This document shows positions 1 through 8,345 of a stretch of DNA of 29,907 bases, one piece after another. The notes under the pieces are model-generated. The model saw nothing but the letters and a program-made list of their open reading frames with translations, made no database searches and had not been told where the DNA came from. Within the stretch, counting starts at the first letter, position 1; each line of letters opens with the position of its first letter. Source of the stretch: an uncultured Cloacibacillus sp. (GTDB lineage: Bacteria > Synergistota > Synergistia > Synergistales > Synergistaceae); assembly GCA_900545755.1 (NCBI GenBank), contig URAG01000025.1:1-29907 (forward strand). Reading direction: 5' to 3'. Made by a program: the position numbers and the translations under genes.

Positions 1-771
1 GTTCCAGTGGACGCGGCTACCTGAAAGTATCAACCTCGTGGACATTTCGAGATCCTCAGTAAGACTCTGGAGATTCCAGCCGATTCTCTCAAGCGTCGCC
101 ATGCGTATGACGAGCCCCGTGCCGCCAAGCGTGCAGGAAAGCCCCCAAAGGCCGCGCGCAAGCTGCCAGAAACGGTTCGTAAACCAGTAGGCCATAGCGT
201 ACGAGCGTGTGAGCCAGTTGTCGTCCGGATTCTTCACGTCGAGGACGCCCTGTATAGCCTCGGCGTCTGGGTGCAGCTCCATGTAATTGTTCATCGCCAT
301 GAGGAAGTTCCGCTCTGCGAGGTTGTCGGCATCGAACATCGTCAGCGCGTCGTAACTGTCGAGCGGTATCTGCGTCAGCGCCCAGCGGACGTTCCACGTC
401 TTGCCGTTGTGTTCGTCGTCGAAGCGCTCAAGGGCGACGGCCCCCTTAGAGCGCGCGAGCGCCGCAGTGCCGTCGGTGCAGTTGTCGCACGAAACGTACA
501 CTTTGTAGCAGTTTTTAGGATAGTTCTGTCCCGCCAGGCTGTCGAGCAGAGGCGAAAGGACGGCCTCCTCGTTGTGCGCTGGGACAAGCACTGCGAAACG
601 GCGGTAACGCTTCGCCTGCGGCATTTTTTTCTGATTCCAGAAGCCTCGCAGACTGACGATAATCTGATAAAAACCGTCGCACATCAGTGCTCCGAGCAAA
701 GTGTAGAGCACGAACTGGATTATCCACCAGCCCCACCATATACACCAGTAAAAGAGTTCTATTTTGTCCAT
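1..771 (-). CDS. Family 2 glycosyltransferase, C-terminus beyond window edge
   Basis: The frame is open from an ATG at 771 to the left edge, giving 257 residues without a stop, so the C-terminus is missing. A GGAGGG ribosome site lies 5 bases before the ATG. Visible: a tryptophan-rich N-terminal membrane segment (about residues 8-30), the GT-A start VLVPAHNEE (61-69), SCDNCTDGT (94-102), the metal-binding DAD of FDADN (147-149) and the TED motif (238-240). This is the pattern of processive or membrane-bound GT2 enzymes that add sugars from nucleotide-sugars to a polysaccharide or lipid on the cytoplasmic face. It lies 83 bases downstream of the LtaS-like gene and is probably co-transcribed with it, suggesting a shared envelope-glycan role. 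The acceptor and sugar cannot be told. Confidence 0.88.
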   Translation of the reverse strand, partial: MDKIELFYWCIWWGWWIIQFVLYTLLGALMCDGFYQIIVSLRGFWNQKKMPQAKRYRRFAVLVPAHNEEAVLSPLLDSLAGQNYPKNCYKVYVSCDNCTDGTAALARSKGAVALERFDDEHNGKTWNVRWALTQIPLDSYDALTMFDADNLAERNFLMAMNNYMELHPDAEAIQGVLDVKNPDDNWLTRSYAMAYWFTNRFWQLARGLWGLSCTLGGTGLVIRMATLERIGWNLQSLTEDLEMSTRLILSGSRVHWN

Positions 772-854
772 AAAGGCCCTCCGTCGCCGGTACGGCGTTA
801 TTCACCAATCTATCATACAACGCACCGCGAACGCAGGCAACAGCGTAGCCGGCG

Positions 855-2771
855 CTATTCTTCTCCGGATTGAAAGCGCAGGCCGTATTCGAGAATTTTA
901 TCGTTCAGTTCAAGCTCACGCGCACACTCGGAGCTCATCTCTACGAACGGAACATAATCGAGTGCGTGCCCATCCGCCAAATCAACCGCGGCGCGGTTTG
1001 CCGGCTCGACGAGCGTCCCGCCGCTGACATAGCCGCCGCTTCTGAAAATCACCGGCGCGGAGGCCGGCGCAGGCGCGAAGATATTGCGCCCGAGTCCGGA
1101 CGAAAATTCAACGCCGAGCAGAGAAGCCGCAGACGCCGGAATATCTATCTGCCCAAGCGCGCGCCCCGGGACGTACGGCAGCTTCGCGCCGCCTGGAACG
1201 TGTATCATCAGCGGCACGGTATTCACGGAGCGCCAGCTTCGCTCGCCGTCGACGGTTTTTCCGAGAAGCTTAAAAAGCGACGCTGCATCCCACTTAGGTA
1301 TCGCGGCGTGGTCGCCGTAGACGATTATCACGCTCTCGTCGTAGAGGCCGCCGCGTTTGAGGCCGTCAATGAATTTTCCGAACTCTCGGTCGAAATAATG
1401 AATAGCGGCAAGATAGCTGCGCAGCACCGCGCCTTCCGCCTCGACCCCCTGCTCGAAGGCCGCGGCCTTGAGCAGTTCTGGAAAGCCGAAGGGATAATGA
1501 CTCGACAGAGTAACAAGGAAGGCGTAAAAGGGACGCTCCTGCGCTTCGAGCATAGAGAGCGACTGGCGGAAGAAGCTGCCGTCGCTGAGGCCGAGTCCGA
1601 ACGCTTCGTCTACTTCGAAATCCTTTTTGCTGACGAACTTTTCAAATCCGAGCGCGGGATACATATGCGCGCGGTTCCAGAAGCCCGCGCGGTCGCCGTG
1701 CATTGCAAGCGCCGCATAGCCGTGGGCGCGCAGCAGCCGCGGCAGAGCGTTGTAGCTCCTGTCCGCGAAGCGGACGTATGCGACTCCGGAGCGCGCTGGA
1801 TATAGCCCCGCGTTTGCGAGAAATTCAGCGTCGGCGCTGTTGCCGAGCCCCGTCTGCACGTAGAGATCTCCCGCGAACGACGCCTCGCGCGCAAAGCGGT
1901 TGAGGTTCGGCGTCACCTCAAGGCCGTTCACACGCAGTCCGACGGCGAAACTCTGTAGCGACTCGGCCTGTATCATTATAAGGTTCTTCCCACGCGCAAT
2001 GCCGAAAGCCGCTTGATAGGGCTGCGCGAGCTTCGCGTGGAAGGCCGCGAATTCTTCTTCGGCGGCGGCAATTGCATCCTCGCTCAGCTTCTCGCGTCCA
2101 AAGCTCTCGCGCAGCACGTTGCGCGCATCTGCCAAGTGATAGGCCATCGCGCCGACGTTGCAACAGACCGCGGGGCGGTCCCACATCGCGGCGAGCGCAT
2201 TCGGCATACGCCGGTCGTAGCCGTAAATCATGACGGCGAACAGGCCTAGCGACACGGCGAGCACGGCGCACGAAGCGGCGGCGCGTCTTAGATTGAGCGA
2301 GCCAAATACGTCCGCGGCGCGGATTCTCGCAGCAAGCAGGTAATATACGAAGAAGAGCGGAATATCGGCAAAGTAAAGCGCGTCGAGCGGCGAGAGCAGC
2401 GCGAGCACAGAATCCGAAACGTCGTCAACCTGTCCAGAAAGGCCGAGGTTGTGCAGCGTGAAGAGGTCGGAGTAAAAGCGCATATGCAGTAGGTCGGTGA
2501 CTATAAGCGCGGAAAAGGCCGCATCAAGCACAAGCGCGCAAGCGAAGCGCATGCGGCGCGGAAGCAACGAAAGCGCGGATGCGAAAGCGGCGCAGAGCGA
2601 AGCCGAAAGCGCATAGGCGAGCGGCGCGCGCGGCAAGCGGCCCCAAACCTCGCATTCGAGGCCGAAAAATTTCATAAAAACGGCGAGCGCCCATAGAACA
2701 AAAAAAATCAGTTCGCAGCGGTCGTTTTGCGCGGCACGGTAGCCGGAAATGGAATTCTCCAAGTAGTTCAC
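855..2771 (-). CDS. LtaS/MdoB-like phosphoglycerol transferase (sulfatase fold)
   Basis: A 638-residue membrane protein with about five N-terminal membrane helices (roughly residues 20-185) followed by an extracytoplasmic alkaline-phosphatase/sulfatase domain. Expected metal and catalytic positions are visible: E270 in MIQAES, the nucleophile region GNSADAEF (310-317) and YGDH (485-488, D487 and H488). In lipoteichoic acid synthase the nucleophile is the Thr of GKTSD; here the aligned residue is Ser312. Family members move phosphoglycerol from phosphatidylglycerol to a glycan or lipid outside the inner membrane; in a diderm an MdoB-like decoration of periplasmic or surface glycan is likelier than true lipoteichoic acid. 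Translation starts at GTG 2771, overlapping the malQ stop as GTGA, so the two are probably translationally coupled. Confidence 0.85.
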   Translation of the reverse strand: MNYLENSISGYRAAQNDRCELIFFVLWALAVFMKFFGLECEVWGRLPRAPLAYALSASLCAAFASALSLLPRRMRFACALVLDAAFSALIVTDLLHMRFYSDLFTLHNLGLSGQVDDVSDSVLALLSPLDALYFADIPLFFVYYLLAARIRAADVFGSLNLRRAAASCAVLAVSLGLFAVMIYGYDRRMPNALAAMWDRPAVCCNVGAMAYHLADARNVLRESFGREKLSEDAIAAAEEEFAAFHAKLAQPYQAAFGIARGKNLIMIQAESLQSFAVGLRVNGLEVTPNLNRFAREASFAGDLYVQTGLGNSADAEFLANAGLYPARSGVAYVRFADRSYNALPRLLRAHGYAALAMHGDRAGFWNRAHMYPALGFEKFVSKKDFEVDEAFGLGLSDGSFFRQSLSMLEAQERPFYAFLVTLSSHYPFGFPELLKAAAFEQGVEAEGAVLRSYLAAIHYFDREFGKFIDGLKRGGLYDESVIIVYGDHAAIPKWDAASLFKLLGKTVDGERSWRSVNTVPLMIHVPGGAKLPYVPGRALGQIDIPASAASLLGVEFSSGLGRNIFAPAPASAPVIFRSGGYVSGGTLVEPANRAAVDLADGHALDYVPFVEMSSECARELELNDKILEYGLRFQSGEE

Positions 2772-4297
2772 TGCCGCAACCTACCGTATATGCCGTTGAG
2801 CTCGCGCAGCTGCTCAGCCTCGCCGCGCAGCCTCGCGGCATCCTCGACGGTCAGCCGCCAGCCCCAGTTGCCCTTCGGCACCGAAGGGCGGTTCATGCGG
2901 CATTCCGTGCCCAGACCGAGAATATCCTGTGCGGGAATCACGGCGAGCTCCGCAGTAGAGGAAAGAGCCATTCGCATCATTATCTCCGCAACGTTTCCGG
3001 CGTCCACCTCGCGGCCAGTATAAAGCGAAAAATTTTCGCGCTCCTGCGCCGTCGAGCTGCCGCTCCACCACCCTGCGGCCGTGTCGTTGTCGTGCGTGCC
3101 GGTGTAAATTACGCTGCGCGGCGCGACGTTATGCGGCGCATATGGATTTTCTGCGACGCTTCCGCCAAAGGCGAACATAAGCACCTTCATACCCGGCAGG
3201 CCGAAGCGCGCCATCAGCTCGCGCACGTCGTCTGTGATTATGCCAAGATCCTCGGCTACGACAGGCAGTTCGCGGCCGCCGCAGTCCTCGCGGCGGAACG
3301 TTTCGAGCATCTCGCCGCCGAGCGCAGAACGCCAGCGCCCATCCTTCGCCGTCTCGCACTCCGCTGGAATCTCCCAGAAGGCCGAGAGCCCGCGGAAATG
3401 ATCTATGCGTACCGTCGCGCAATATTTCAGCAGATGGCGCAGACGTAAGCGCCACCAGGCGAAGCCGTCGCGCCGCATCTCCTCCCATTTATAGAGCGGG
3501 TTTCCCCAGCGCTGCCCCGTCTCGCTGAAATAATCCGGCGGCACGCCAGCGACGCAGCGCGGCCTGCCGTCGGCTTCGAGGTCGAACAGACCGCGCGCGG
3601 CCCATACGTCTGCGCCGTCCCACGCGACGTATATCGGCGCGTCGCCCATCAGTTCGACGCCGAGTCCGGCGCAGAAGGCCGAAAGCGCGCTGAGCTGGCG
3701 GAAAAATATGAACTGAGTGAAGGCTATAAAAGAAAGATCGTCGCCGTTCGCCGCCTCAAAGCGGGCGAGCGCCGCCCCGTCGTGCGCCGCGAACTCTGCG
3801 GGCCACTCGGCCCAACAACGTCCGCCGTTCTTCTTTTTCAACAACGAATAGAGTGCGTAGTCGCGGAGCCAGTATTTCTCATCAGCTTGGAATTTTTCAA
3901 AGTCTTCCGACATCTGAGGATAGGAGCCGCCGCGAAAACGCTTCCAGGCAAGGCTGACGAGCCTCGTGCGAATCTCCGATGCAGCTGAGAAATCAGCGGC
4001 GCGTTCCGAAGAAACGGCGGCGCGCTCAATTTCGCCGCGCGTCAGAAGGCCGTCTTCAACCAGAAGTTCCGGGCTGATGAGAGCAGCGTTGCCGGCAAAG
4101 GCGGAAGGGCTGCTGTACGGCGAATTGCCGAATACTGAAAGCACCGGCGTAAGCGGAAGTATCTGCCACAAGGAGAAGCCCGCCTCTTTGAGAAACTTCG
4201 CAAAATCCCTCGCGCTCGTTCCGAAATCACCCGCGCCGTAGGGGCCGGGCAGTGAGGTGACGTGCAGCAAAACGCCGCTTCTTCTATCGCTGGACAC
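2768..4297 (-). CDS. malQ: 4-alpha-glucanotransferase (amylomaltase)
   Basis: A 509-residue GH77 enzyme that transfers 1,4-alpha-glucan segments between maltodextrins in the cytoplasm. It begins with the typical SGVLLHVTSLPG and contains the three catalytic carboxylates: Asp299 in RIDHFRG, Glu349 in VVAEDLG and Asp403 in THDND. Length is normal for the family. I chose the GTG at 4297 because GGAGG lies 9 bases upstream; a TTG 30 bases earlier is in frame but would overlap that ribosome site. It follows glgB after a terminator-like hairpin, so glycogen branching and maltodextrin turnover genes sit together, and its stop codon overlaps the start of the LtaS-like gene. Confidence 0.93.
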   Translation of the reverse strand: MSSDRRSGVLLHVTSLPGPYGAGDFGTSARDFAKFLKEAGFSLWQILPLTPVLSVFGNSPYSSPSAFAGNAALISPELLVEDGLLTRGEIERAAVSSERAADFSAASEIRTRLVSLAWKRFRGGSYPQMSEDFEKFQADEKYWLRDYALYSLLKKKNGGRCWAEWPAEFAAHDGAALARFEAANGDDLSFIAFTQFIFFRQLSALSAFCAGLGVELMGDAPIYVAWDGADVWAARGLFDLEADGRPRCVAGVPPDYFSETGQRWGNPLYKWEEMRRDGFAWWRLRLRHLLKYCATVRIDHFRGLSAFWEIPAECETAKDGRWRSALGGEMLETFRREDCGGRELPVVAEDLGIITDDVRELMARFGLPGMKVLMFAFGGSVAENPYAPHNVAPRSVIYTGTHDNDTAAGWWSGSSTAQERENFSLYTGREVDAGNVAEIMMRMALSSTAELAVIPAQDILGLGTECRMNRPSVPKGNWGWRLTVEDAARLRGEAEQLRELNGIYGRLRQ

Positions 4298-4337
4298 AAC
4301 GCAACGCCTCCGGGCACAAATATACAAAAGCCGCTAT

Positions 4338-4343
4338 ATTATA
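4338..4343 (-). promoter_or_regulatory. Possible -10 box upstream of malQ
   Basis: A perfect TATAAT lies about 40 bases before the malQ start and downstream of the glgB terminator, where a new promoter would be needed. No convincing -35 is seen 16-18 bases upstream, so this is weak. Confidence 0.3.
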
Positions 4344-4390
4344 CGGCAAAAGCGCGGACGATGCGCCGGAGCCGTGAAAATTCAAGGGAA

Positions 4391-4418
4391 AAATAAAAGG
4401 CCCGGAGACACCGGGCCC
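4391..4418 (-). terminator. Rho-independent terminator after glgB
   Basis: A 7-bp GC stem (GGCCCGG/CCGGGCC, loop of 5) is followed on the minus strand by TTTTATTTTT, just after the glgB stop. It implies partial or full separation of glgB from malQ transcription. Confidence 0.8.
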
Positions 4419-4430
4419 TTACGTTTCGTT

Positions 4431-6341
4431 CTATTCTGCCTCTGGCTTCAGCAAGACGCAGCCGAGCGGCGGGATAGTCAACTCGGCAGAGTAAGGCCGC
4501 CCGTGAAACTCCTCTTCATCCGCCTCGACCCGCCCCATGTTGCCTACGCCTGAGCCGCCGTAGATCTCCGCGTCGCTGTTCAGCACCTCGCGCCACGCGC
4601 CGCCGGCCGGCAGGCCGACTCGGTAGCCCATGCGCACGACTGGAGTGAAGTTCGCGACAAGCACGAGGACGCGCCCTTCGCCGTCGCGCCTTATGAACGA
4701 GACGACGCTTGAATCCCTGTCGGAACAGTCTATCCACTCGAACCCCTTGGACGACGTGTCAAGTTTCCAAAGTTCGGGGCTTTTGCGGTAGAAGCGGCAT
4801 ATATCTGCGAACCAGCGAGCGATGCCGGCGTGGCGCGGGTCGTTCAGCTCGTGCCAGTCGAGGCTCCGGTCGTGGTTCCATTCGCGGCTCTGCCCAAACT
4901 CGCCGCCCATGAAGATGAGTTTCTTGCCAGGATGGCAGAACATCCAGCCGAAGGCGAGACGCAGGTTCGCCGCCTTCTGCCAAGCGTCGCCAGGCATTTT
5001 TTCAAGCAGCGAGCATTTCCCGTAGACCACCTCGTCGTGCGAGAAAGGCAGCACGAAGTTCTCGGCATAGGCGTACCACATGCCGAAGGTCAGCTTGTCG
5101 TGGCAGTACTTGCGGAATATAGGGTCCTTCGACATATAAGAGAGGAAGTCGTTCATCCAGCCCATGTTCCATTTATAGCCGAAACCCAAGCCGCCGAGCC
5201 ACGCTGGCTTCGTCACCATCGGCCACGAGGTCGACTCCTCCGCCGTCGTCATTATGCCTGGATGCTCGCCATAGAGCGAGATATTGAGCTCCTTGAGGAA
5301 GTCTATCGCTTCGCAGTTCTCCTTGCCGCCGTACTTGTTCGGCACCCATTCGCCGTCTCGGCGCGAATAGTCGAGGTAGAGCATCGAAGCGACGGCGTCG
5401 ACGCGCAGCCCGTCTGCGTGGTAGCGGTCAAGCCAGAAGTTCGCCGACGAGACGAGGAAGCTTCGCACTTCGTTGCGTCCGTAGTTGAATATCGCGCTCT
5501 TCCAGTCTGGGTGGAAGCCCTGCCTCGGGTCGTTGTGCTCATAGAGCGCAGTGCCGTCGAAGCGAGCGAGGCCGTGCGCGTCCATCGGGAAGTGCGACGG
5601 CACCCAGTCGAGTATCACGCCTATGCCTGCGCGGTGCAGAGCGTCGACGAGCGCCATGAAATCCTCCGGCGAGCCATAGCGCGAAGTCGGCGCGTAATAG
5701 CCCGTCGTCTGATATCCCCACGAACCGTAAAATGGATGCTCCATAACTGGCATGAATTCCACATGTGTGAAGCCCTCGTCCTTCAGGTACTGCGGCAGCT
5801 CCGCGGCGAGCCCGCGCCAGCCGAGCATTGTGTTTCCATCGCCGCGCCGCCATGAGCCGGCGTGCAGCTCGTATATCGCCTGCGGCGCGTCGGTCACGTT
5901 CTTCGCCGCGCGCCCGGCCATCCACTCCGCGTCTCCCCATTCATAGGAGGGAGCGCCGCAGACCACCGCGGCGGTCGCGGGCGGCGTCTCGCAGAAGAAC
6001 GCGAGCGGGTCGCACTTTTCCAGCACGGCTCCGCTCTCCGTAGTTATCGCGTATTTATAGATTTCCCCAGCCCCTACGCCGGGGACGAAGCCCTCCCAAA
6101 TTCCGGAGGAATCCCAGCGCGGTGCGAGCCTGTGGCTCTCTTTGTTCCACGAGTTAAAATTCCCAATGACCGACACGCCCTTAGCGCACGGAGCCCATAC
6201 GGCGAAGAGCGTGCCGAGCTCGCCTTCGTGTTCAATTATGTGCGCGCCGAGGAAGTTATAAATGCGGCGGTGCGTCCCTTCGCGGAAAAGATAAATATCG
6301 TTGTCAGTGGCCAACGTCGGCCCGTATATCATCTCTTTCAT
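4431..6341 (-). CDS. glgB: 1,4-alpha-glucan branching enzyme
   Basis: A 636-residue GH13 enzyme that cuts an alpha-1,4 glucan chain and re-attaches it as an alpha-1,6 branch during glycogen synthesis. An N-terminal CBM48-type domain (FAVWAPCAKGVSVIGNFNSW, about 46-65) precedes the catalytic barrel. Catalytic residues are visible: nucleophile Asp315 in DGLRVDAVASML, acid/base Glu368 in TTAEEST and Asp436 in FSHDEVV. The C-terminal all-beta domain ends in IPPLGCVLL. The ATG at 6341 has GGAGG 7 bases upstream. It is divergent from the glcD-type gene and ends in its own terminator, with malQ next on the same strand. No glgA or glgC is in the window. Confidence 0.96.
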   Translation of the reverse strand: MKEMIYGPTLATDNDIYLFREGTHRRIYNFLGAHIIEHEGELGTLFAVWAPCAKGVSVIGNFNSWNKESHRLAPRWDSSGIWEGFVPGVGAGEIYKYAITTESGAVLEKCDPLAFFCETPPATAAVVCGAPSYEWGDAEWMAGRAAKNVTDAPQAIYELHAGSWRRGDGNTMLGWRGLAAELPQYLKDEGFTHVEFMPVMEHPFYGSWGYQTTGYYAPTSRYGSPEDFMALVDALHRAGIGVILDWVPSHFPMDAHGLARFDGTALYEHNDPRQGFHPDWKSAIFNYGRNEVRSFLVSSANFWLDRYHADGLRVDAVASMLYLDYSRRDGEWVPNKYGGKENCEAIDFLKELNISLYGEHPGIMTTAEESTSWPMVTKPAWLGGLGFGYKWNMGWMNDFLSYMSKDPIFRKYCHDKLTFGMWYAYAENFVLPFSHDEVVYGKCSLLEKMPGDAWQKAANLRLAFGWMFCHPGKKLIFMGGEFGQSREWNHDRSLDWHELNDPRHAGIARWFADICRFYRKSPELWKLDTSSKGFEWIDCSDRDSSVVSFIRRDGEGRVLVLVANFTPVVRMGYRVGLPAGGAWREVLNSDAEIYGGSGVGNMGRVEADEEEFHGRPYSAELTIPPLGCVLLKPEAE

Positions 6342-6403
6342 GACATCGCCTCCGTCTCTGTTTATGTTATTATAGCGTGAGTTTGCATATAGGAGGCAGA
6401 AAG
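6342..6403. promoter_or_regulatory. Divergent promoter region glgB / glcD-like
   Basis: Only 62 bases separate the two divergent starts, so both promoters must lie here or inside the genes. A perfect minus-strand TATAAT sits at 6369-6374, giving a roughly 20-base glgB leader, but no clear -35 accompanies it. The plus strand carries AGGAGG 7 bases before the ATG at 6404. Confidence 0.4.
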
Positions 6404-7837
6404 ATGAACGACATCTTTTTTTACAATAAAATTACTCCCGAGACAATCTCAGAAATAGAAAGCAAAATAGGCGCGCACAACGTCAGTGCGGAGCCGGAAA
6501 AGCTCGAAAGCTACTCGCACGACGAGGTGCCGGCGAACGCATACGAGCGCGAGTATCGCGCCGCGCTGCTCGTCTTCCCCGAAAGCACGGGGCACGTCTC
6601 TGAAATTATGAAAATCGCGTCGCGCGAGCGCATCCCCGTCACGCCGCGCGGCGCGGGCACGGGCCTATCGGGAGGCGCGCTGCCGGTTCACGGCGGGATC
6701 GTCATGAGCTTTGAGAAGATGAACAGAATCCTTGAAATAGACGAGGCGAACCTGACGGTCACGACGGAGCCAGGCGTAGTCACCGCGGAGATAAGCCGCG
6801 CCGCGGCCGCGCGCGGTCTACTCTACGCTGGCGACCCGTGCAGCGGCGACGCGTCGTTCATCGGCGGCAACATTGCGGAGAACGCTGGAGGCAACAAGGT
6901 CATCAAATACGGCGCGACTGGCGCGCAGGTGTTGGCGCTTGAATGCGTACTGGCCGACGGCTCAGTCACGTGGTTCGGCGGCAAACGGCGCAAGGATGTA
7001 ACGGGGCTCGACTTCGTCCATCTGCTCTGCGGTTCTGAAGGCACGCTCGCCGTCGTCACAAAGGCGGTTTTGAAGCTCATGCCTATGCCTCGCTACACAG
7101 TTGACCTGCTCGCGGCCTTCCCCGACGCAAAGACAGCAATCGACTTCGTGCCTAAGATAATAAAAGAGGGCGGACTTATCCCCGCCTCGGTCGAGTTCAT
7201 AGACAAAAAGGCGCTGCAAATCGTAGCGCGCTACCTTAACACCGAGGTTCCGGCGAGCGACGCTGGAGCGGCGCTCATCATCCAGCTGGAGGACAACGAC
7301 GGCGACATGATAGAACGTCAGTATGAAGAGATAGGCAAGCTCTCGGAGAAGCACGGAGCCTACGAAATCTACGTGGCGGACACACGCAGTACCAAAGAGC
7401 GCGTCTGGCAGGCGCGCAAGAACGTTCCAGAAGCTATAGCCTCAGTCTACAAACGCTACACGAAGGAAGACTTAGTCGTGCCGACCGCATGCGTTCCTGA
7501 ACTGCTTGAACTGCTGAGCGGCACCGCCGAGGCCGACGGACTTGAAGCGATCGTTTACGGGCACGCAGGTGACGGCAACATGCACTGCACGATAATATCG
7601 CCAGACTGCGCCGACTGGCACGAGCGGCTGCACAAAGCGCAGGTAGAAATTTATGAGAAACTGCTGAAAATGGGCGGCACGCTCAGCGGCGAGCACGGAA
7701 TAGGCTATAAACGCCGCGGCTACATGAAATACTTCCTTGACGAAGCGCAGCTGGAACTAATAAAACGGGTGAAGCTCGCCTTCGACCCGCAGAACATATT
7801 AAACCCGGGGAAAATCGTAGACTGGGGCGACAAGTAG
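6404..7837 (+). CDS. glcD: GlcD-type FAD-linked oxidase (glycolate/D-lactate dehydrogenase family)
   Basis: A 477-residue flavoprotein. The FAD-binding type-4 (PCMH) domain shows PRGAGTGLSGGALP (81-94) and, further on, GDPCSGDASFIGGNIAENAGG; the C-terminal FAD-oxidase domain ends with SGEHGIGYKRR and FDPQNILNPGKI. Family members oxidise 2-hydroxy acids such as glycolate or D-lactate and pass electrons to an iron-sulfur subunit or an electron-transfer flavoprotein; neither partner is encoded beside it, so substrate and acceptor are open. I chose the ATG at 6404 (AGGAGG, spacing 7) over an upstream ATG at 6377 that has no ribosome site. The next gene starts 6 bases after the stop. Confidence 0.92.
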   Translation: MNDIFFYNKITPETISEIESKIGAHNVSAEPEKLESYSHDEVPANAYEREYRAALLVFPESTGHVSEIMKIASRERIPVTPRGAGTGLSGGALPVHGGIVMSFEKMNRILEIDEANLTVTTEPGVVTAEISRAAAARGLLYAGDPCSGDASFIGGNIAENAGGNKVIKYGATGAQVLALECVLADGSVTWFGGKRRKDVTGLDFVHLLCGSEGTLAVVTKAVLKLMPMPRYTVDLLAAFPDAKTAIDFVPKIIKEGGLIPASVEFIDKKALQIVARYLNTEVPASDAGAALIIQLEDNDGDMIERQYEEIGKLSEKHGAYEIYVADTRSTKERVWQARKNVPEAIASVYKRYTKEDLVVPTACVPELLELLSGTAEADGLEAIVYGHAGDGNMHCTIISPDCADWHERLHKAQVEIYEKLLKMGGTLSGEHGIGYKRRGYMKYFLDEAQLELIKRVKLAFDPQNILNPGKIVDWGDK

Positions 7838-7843
7838 GAATTT

Positions 7844-8281
7844 ATGGCGCGCTGCGCGTCCGGATATGAAAGCTGTCAAAAACGGACTGCGCTGTTTTTT
7901 GTCAAAGCGGCGGCGGTTCTCGTCATCGCCGCCGCGCCTTACCTGATCTTTTGCGGCGTCCCGCTCTTCGGCCTGCCCGACGCCGGAGACGTGACGAGCG
8001 CCGAAATAACATATTTCCACACCGCAGAGACAAAAACATTCAGCAGCCCCGGCGATATAAAACTCGCGCGAAAAGCGGCGGGACATCTCCGCTGGCTGCC
8101 ATTCGCCTCCCTGACTGAGGAAGACCCGAGATATACGCTCGTCTTCACAACGCGGTCAGGAGAGCGGATTTCTTTAACTGTGGGATTCTGCAACATCGAA
8201 TATAAAGGCCGCACGATGCGCGGGCTTTACCGGCAGGGAGAGCTCTTCGTCAAGACTATCGACGGAATATTCCGCAGATGA
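7844..8281 (+). CDS. Small membrane-anchored protein of unknown function
   Basis: A 145-residue protein that I do not recognise. One hydrophobic segment (about residues 15-38, FFVKAAAVLVIAAAPYLIF) looks like an uncleaved anchor or signal; the remainder, about 105 residues, would be outside the inner membrane and is rich in beta-prone stretches (RYTLVFTTRSGERISLTVGF). It starts 6 bases after the GlcD-type gene with a weak TAGGA site and ends before a bidirectional terminator, so it is probably the second gene of a two-gene operon. No catalytic motif is seen. Confidence 0.7.
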   Translation: MARCASGYESCQKRTALFFVKAAAVLVIAAAPYLIFCGVPLFGLPDAGDVTSAEITYFHTAETKTFSSPGDIKLARKAAGHLRWLPFASLTEEDPRYTLVFTTRSGERISLTVGFCNIEYKGRTMRGLYRQGELFVKTIDGIFRR

Positions 8282-8309
8282 AAGCGTGCGCCGCAGCCAT
8301 AAAAATTTC

Positions 8310-8335
8310 AAGGCCGGAGCTTCACGCCCGGCCTT
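8310..8335. terminator. Bidirectional terminator between convergent genes
   Basis: An 8-bp stem AAGGCCGG/CCGGCCTT with a 10-base loop lies between the plus-strand small membrane protein and the minus-strand acyl-CoA synthetase, flanked by T-rich sequence on both sides. Confidence 0.75.
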
Positions 8336-8345
8336 ATCGTTCATT

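Noticed and set aside
4830..5855. Long open frame antisense to glgB (341 codons)
   Set aside because: It lies wholly opposite a certain gene, is rich in Arg/Val/His as expected from GC-rich antisense sequence, and shows no motif.
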